This document shows, one piece after another, positions 5,041 through 5,869 of a stretch of DNA of 5,869 bases. A model generated the notes under the pieces. The model made no database searches. It saw nothing but the letters and a program-made list of their open reading frames with translations, and was not told the DNA's origin. This stretch comes from Fimbriimonadaceae bacterium (GTDB lineage: Bacteria > Armatimonadota > Fimbriimonadia > Fimbriimonadales > Fimbriimonadaceae), in assembly GCA_022842565.1 (NCBI GenBank), contig JALHPH010000117.1, forward strand, positions 1 to 5,869. Reading direction: 5' to 3'. The translations under genes were made by a program, and so were the position numbers. Every line of letters begins with the position of its first letter. The stretch's first letter is position 1.

Positions 5041-5869
5041 TTGGGGACGACGCAACGCCAAAAATTGAGTTACTGGCTGGCTACAGGCTTGCTGCTACTG
5101 GCAGTAGTCTGCGGCGTGCTGAGCGTTGCCGGCGGCTTCACGAAAAGCCAATCCCTCCTTCTCAACGTTGTGGGCATCGTCATGCCAATGGTCATTGGGG
5201 CGTCAGCCTGTATTGCTGTCGCGCTGCTTAATCGAAGCGCTGCAGCCCTTTCTCGGCTCGCATGGATTCTGATCGGCGCCGGAATGGCGCTTTGCGCTTG
5301 TGGCGATGCGTCTCTCTTTCACCATGAGATGACAGTAGGCGGCGACCCCGAAGTCGGAACGGCCATCGACGCACTTTTCTGGTGTAGCTACCTTTTCCAA
5401 GTTGTTGGAATCATGATTCTGACGGCCGAAGTGACGGGCAAACGCCGGTATCAGCACCTCATCGACAGCTTCACGATGTGCGCTGCTGGAGGCGCACTCC
5501 TCTACACATTTATCGTGGGTCCTGTCTTAAGTCAGACGGATCTTTCGACCACGGAAAGGATCTTTGGAGTGTGTTACCCAGTTCTTACTTTCCTGGTTGC
5601 CTGGGCTGGACTCGCGTTCCTTGCGGGATCGGCGAGTACCGGGCACATCCAGCGGAGCATTGCCTATCTCGGTATCGGCAGCGTGATTACCGGCCTCACT
5701 GACAACGTCTGGACCGCTCAATCGCTCACCCAAAGCTACCAGTCGGGGAGTTGGGTTGACTACGGTTGGATTGTTGGTTATTCGTTCCAAGCACTAGGCG
5801 CTATGTCGTCACTGCTATATGCAGTGCAAGGCGTCGCCACCGCACAAACGAACAATGTCCTGATCAACC
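5041..5869 (+). CDS. Polytopic membrane protein, N-terminal part of a probable sensor/signalling protein; 3' end outside window
   Basis: 276 codons are visible from a TTG start, with no stop before the right edge. About eight hydrophobic segments can be read: residues 11-31, 39-63, 72-91, 108-129, 140-160, 172-197, 205-222 and 241-263. Conserved-looking points include IDSFTM before segment 5, CYPVLTFLVAWAG in segment 6, GLTDNVW at 218-224 and YQSGSWVDYGWIVGY at 233-247. This layout resembles from memory the N-terminal membrane region found in front of GGDEF/EAL or kinase domains in many bacteria. The visible part stops just after the last helix, where such an output domain would begin, so cyclic-di-GMP or kinase output is an inference. 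The frame is open upstream only to a TAG at 4981-4983 and has no ATG or GTG before the first helix; GGGGAA (5032-5037) makes TTG 5041 the best start. A later TTG at 5065 would also keep the first helix. Confidence 0.75.
   Translation, partial: MGTTQRQKLSYWLATGLLLLAVVCGVLSVAGGFTKSQSLLLNVVGIVMPMVIGASACIAVALLNRSAAALSRLAWILIGAGMALCACGDASLFHHEMTVGGDPEVGTAIDALFWCSYLFQVVGIMILTAEVTGKRRYQHLIDSFTMCAAGGALLYTFIVGPVLSQTDLSTTERIFGVCYPVLTFLVAWAGLAFLAGSASTGHIQRSIAYLGIGSVITGLTDNVWTAQSLTQSYQSGSWVDYGWIVGYSFQALGAMSSLLYAVQGVATAQTNNVLIN

Noticed and set aside
1..5869. Mobile element, CRISPR, toxin-antitoxin or defence system
   Set aside because: No transposase or integrase motif, long terminal repeats, regularly spaced repeats or defence-type domains were seen; gene content is housekeeping and envelope-related.

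Overview
The window is a bacterial chromosome segment with six protein-coding genes and little non-coding DNA. Four genes lie on the minus strand as a compact block, read from right to left: ftsY (4560-3682), a lipoprotein joining a LolA/DUF2092-like region to a redoxin-like domain (3661-2369), an HtrA/DegP-type serine protease (2354-1230), and a Ycf45/SpoIIIAA-related P-loop ATPase cut off by the left edge (1183-1). Two genes lie on the plus strand: a small protein of unknown function (4614-4940), divergent from ftsY, and the N-terminal part of a polytopic membrane protein that runs off the right edge (5041-5869). I saw no tRNA, rRNA, CRISPR array, insertion sequence or other mobile-element mark.

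Organism: a moderately GC-rich bacterium. The Ycf45-type ATPase occurs in Cyanobacteria, Firmicutes and several related or deep-branching phyla. Together with the LolA-like/redoxin lipoprotein and the small protein, it makes Armatimonadota (Fimbriimonas-like) my best guess. That is an inference from family recall and was not tested by any search. A LolA-like lipoprotein and a periplasmic-type HtrA would fit a two-membrane cell.

How the genes may work together: the gaps in the minus-strand block are 20, 14 and 46 nt, so at least part of it is probably co-transcribed from the ftsY side. FtsY is the SRP receptor that delivers membrane and secreted proteins. The next two products would act outside the cytoplasmic membrane: a lipoprotein whose thioredoxin-like domain has lost its CxxC, and a membrane-anchored protease with one PDZ domain. 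The block therefore has an envelope-targeting and quality-control flavour, though co-location does not prove joint function.

The most unusual signal is in the start sites. Three starts (ftsY ATG 4560, lipoprotein GTG 3661, small-protein ATG 4614) have a -10-like TANNNT hexamer ending 7-8 nt before the start codon, and none has a convincing Shine-Dalgarno sequence. This is the geometry of leaderless transcripts. By contrast, htrA has a clear Shine-Dalgarno sequence overlapping the upstream stop codon. If the reading is right, ftsY starts at 4560 rather than at the upstream in-frame ATG at 4620, and the lipoprotein gene has its own internal promoter. Apart from this and the degenerate redoxin domain, the window is ordinary housekeeping sequence; I did not find a new defence or mobile system.
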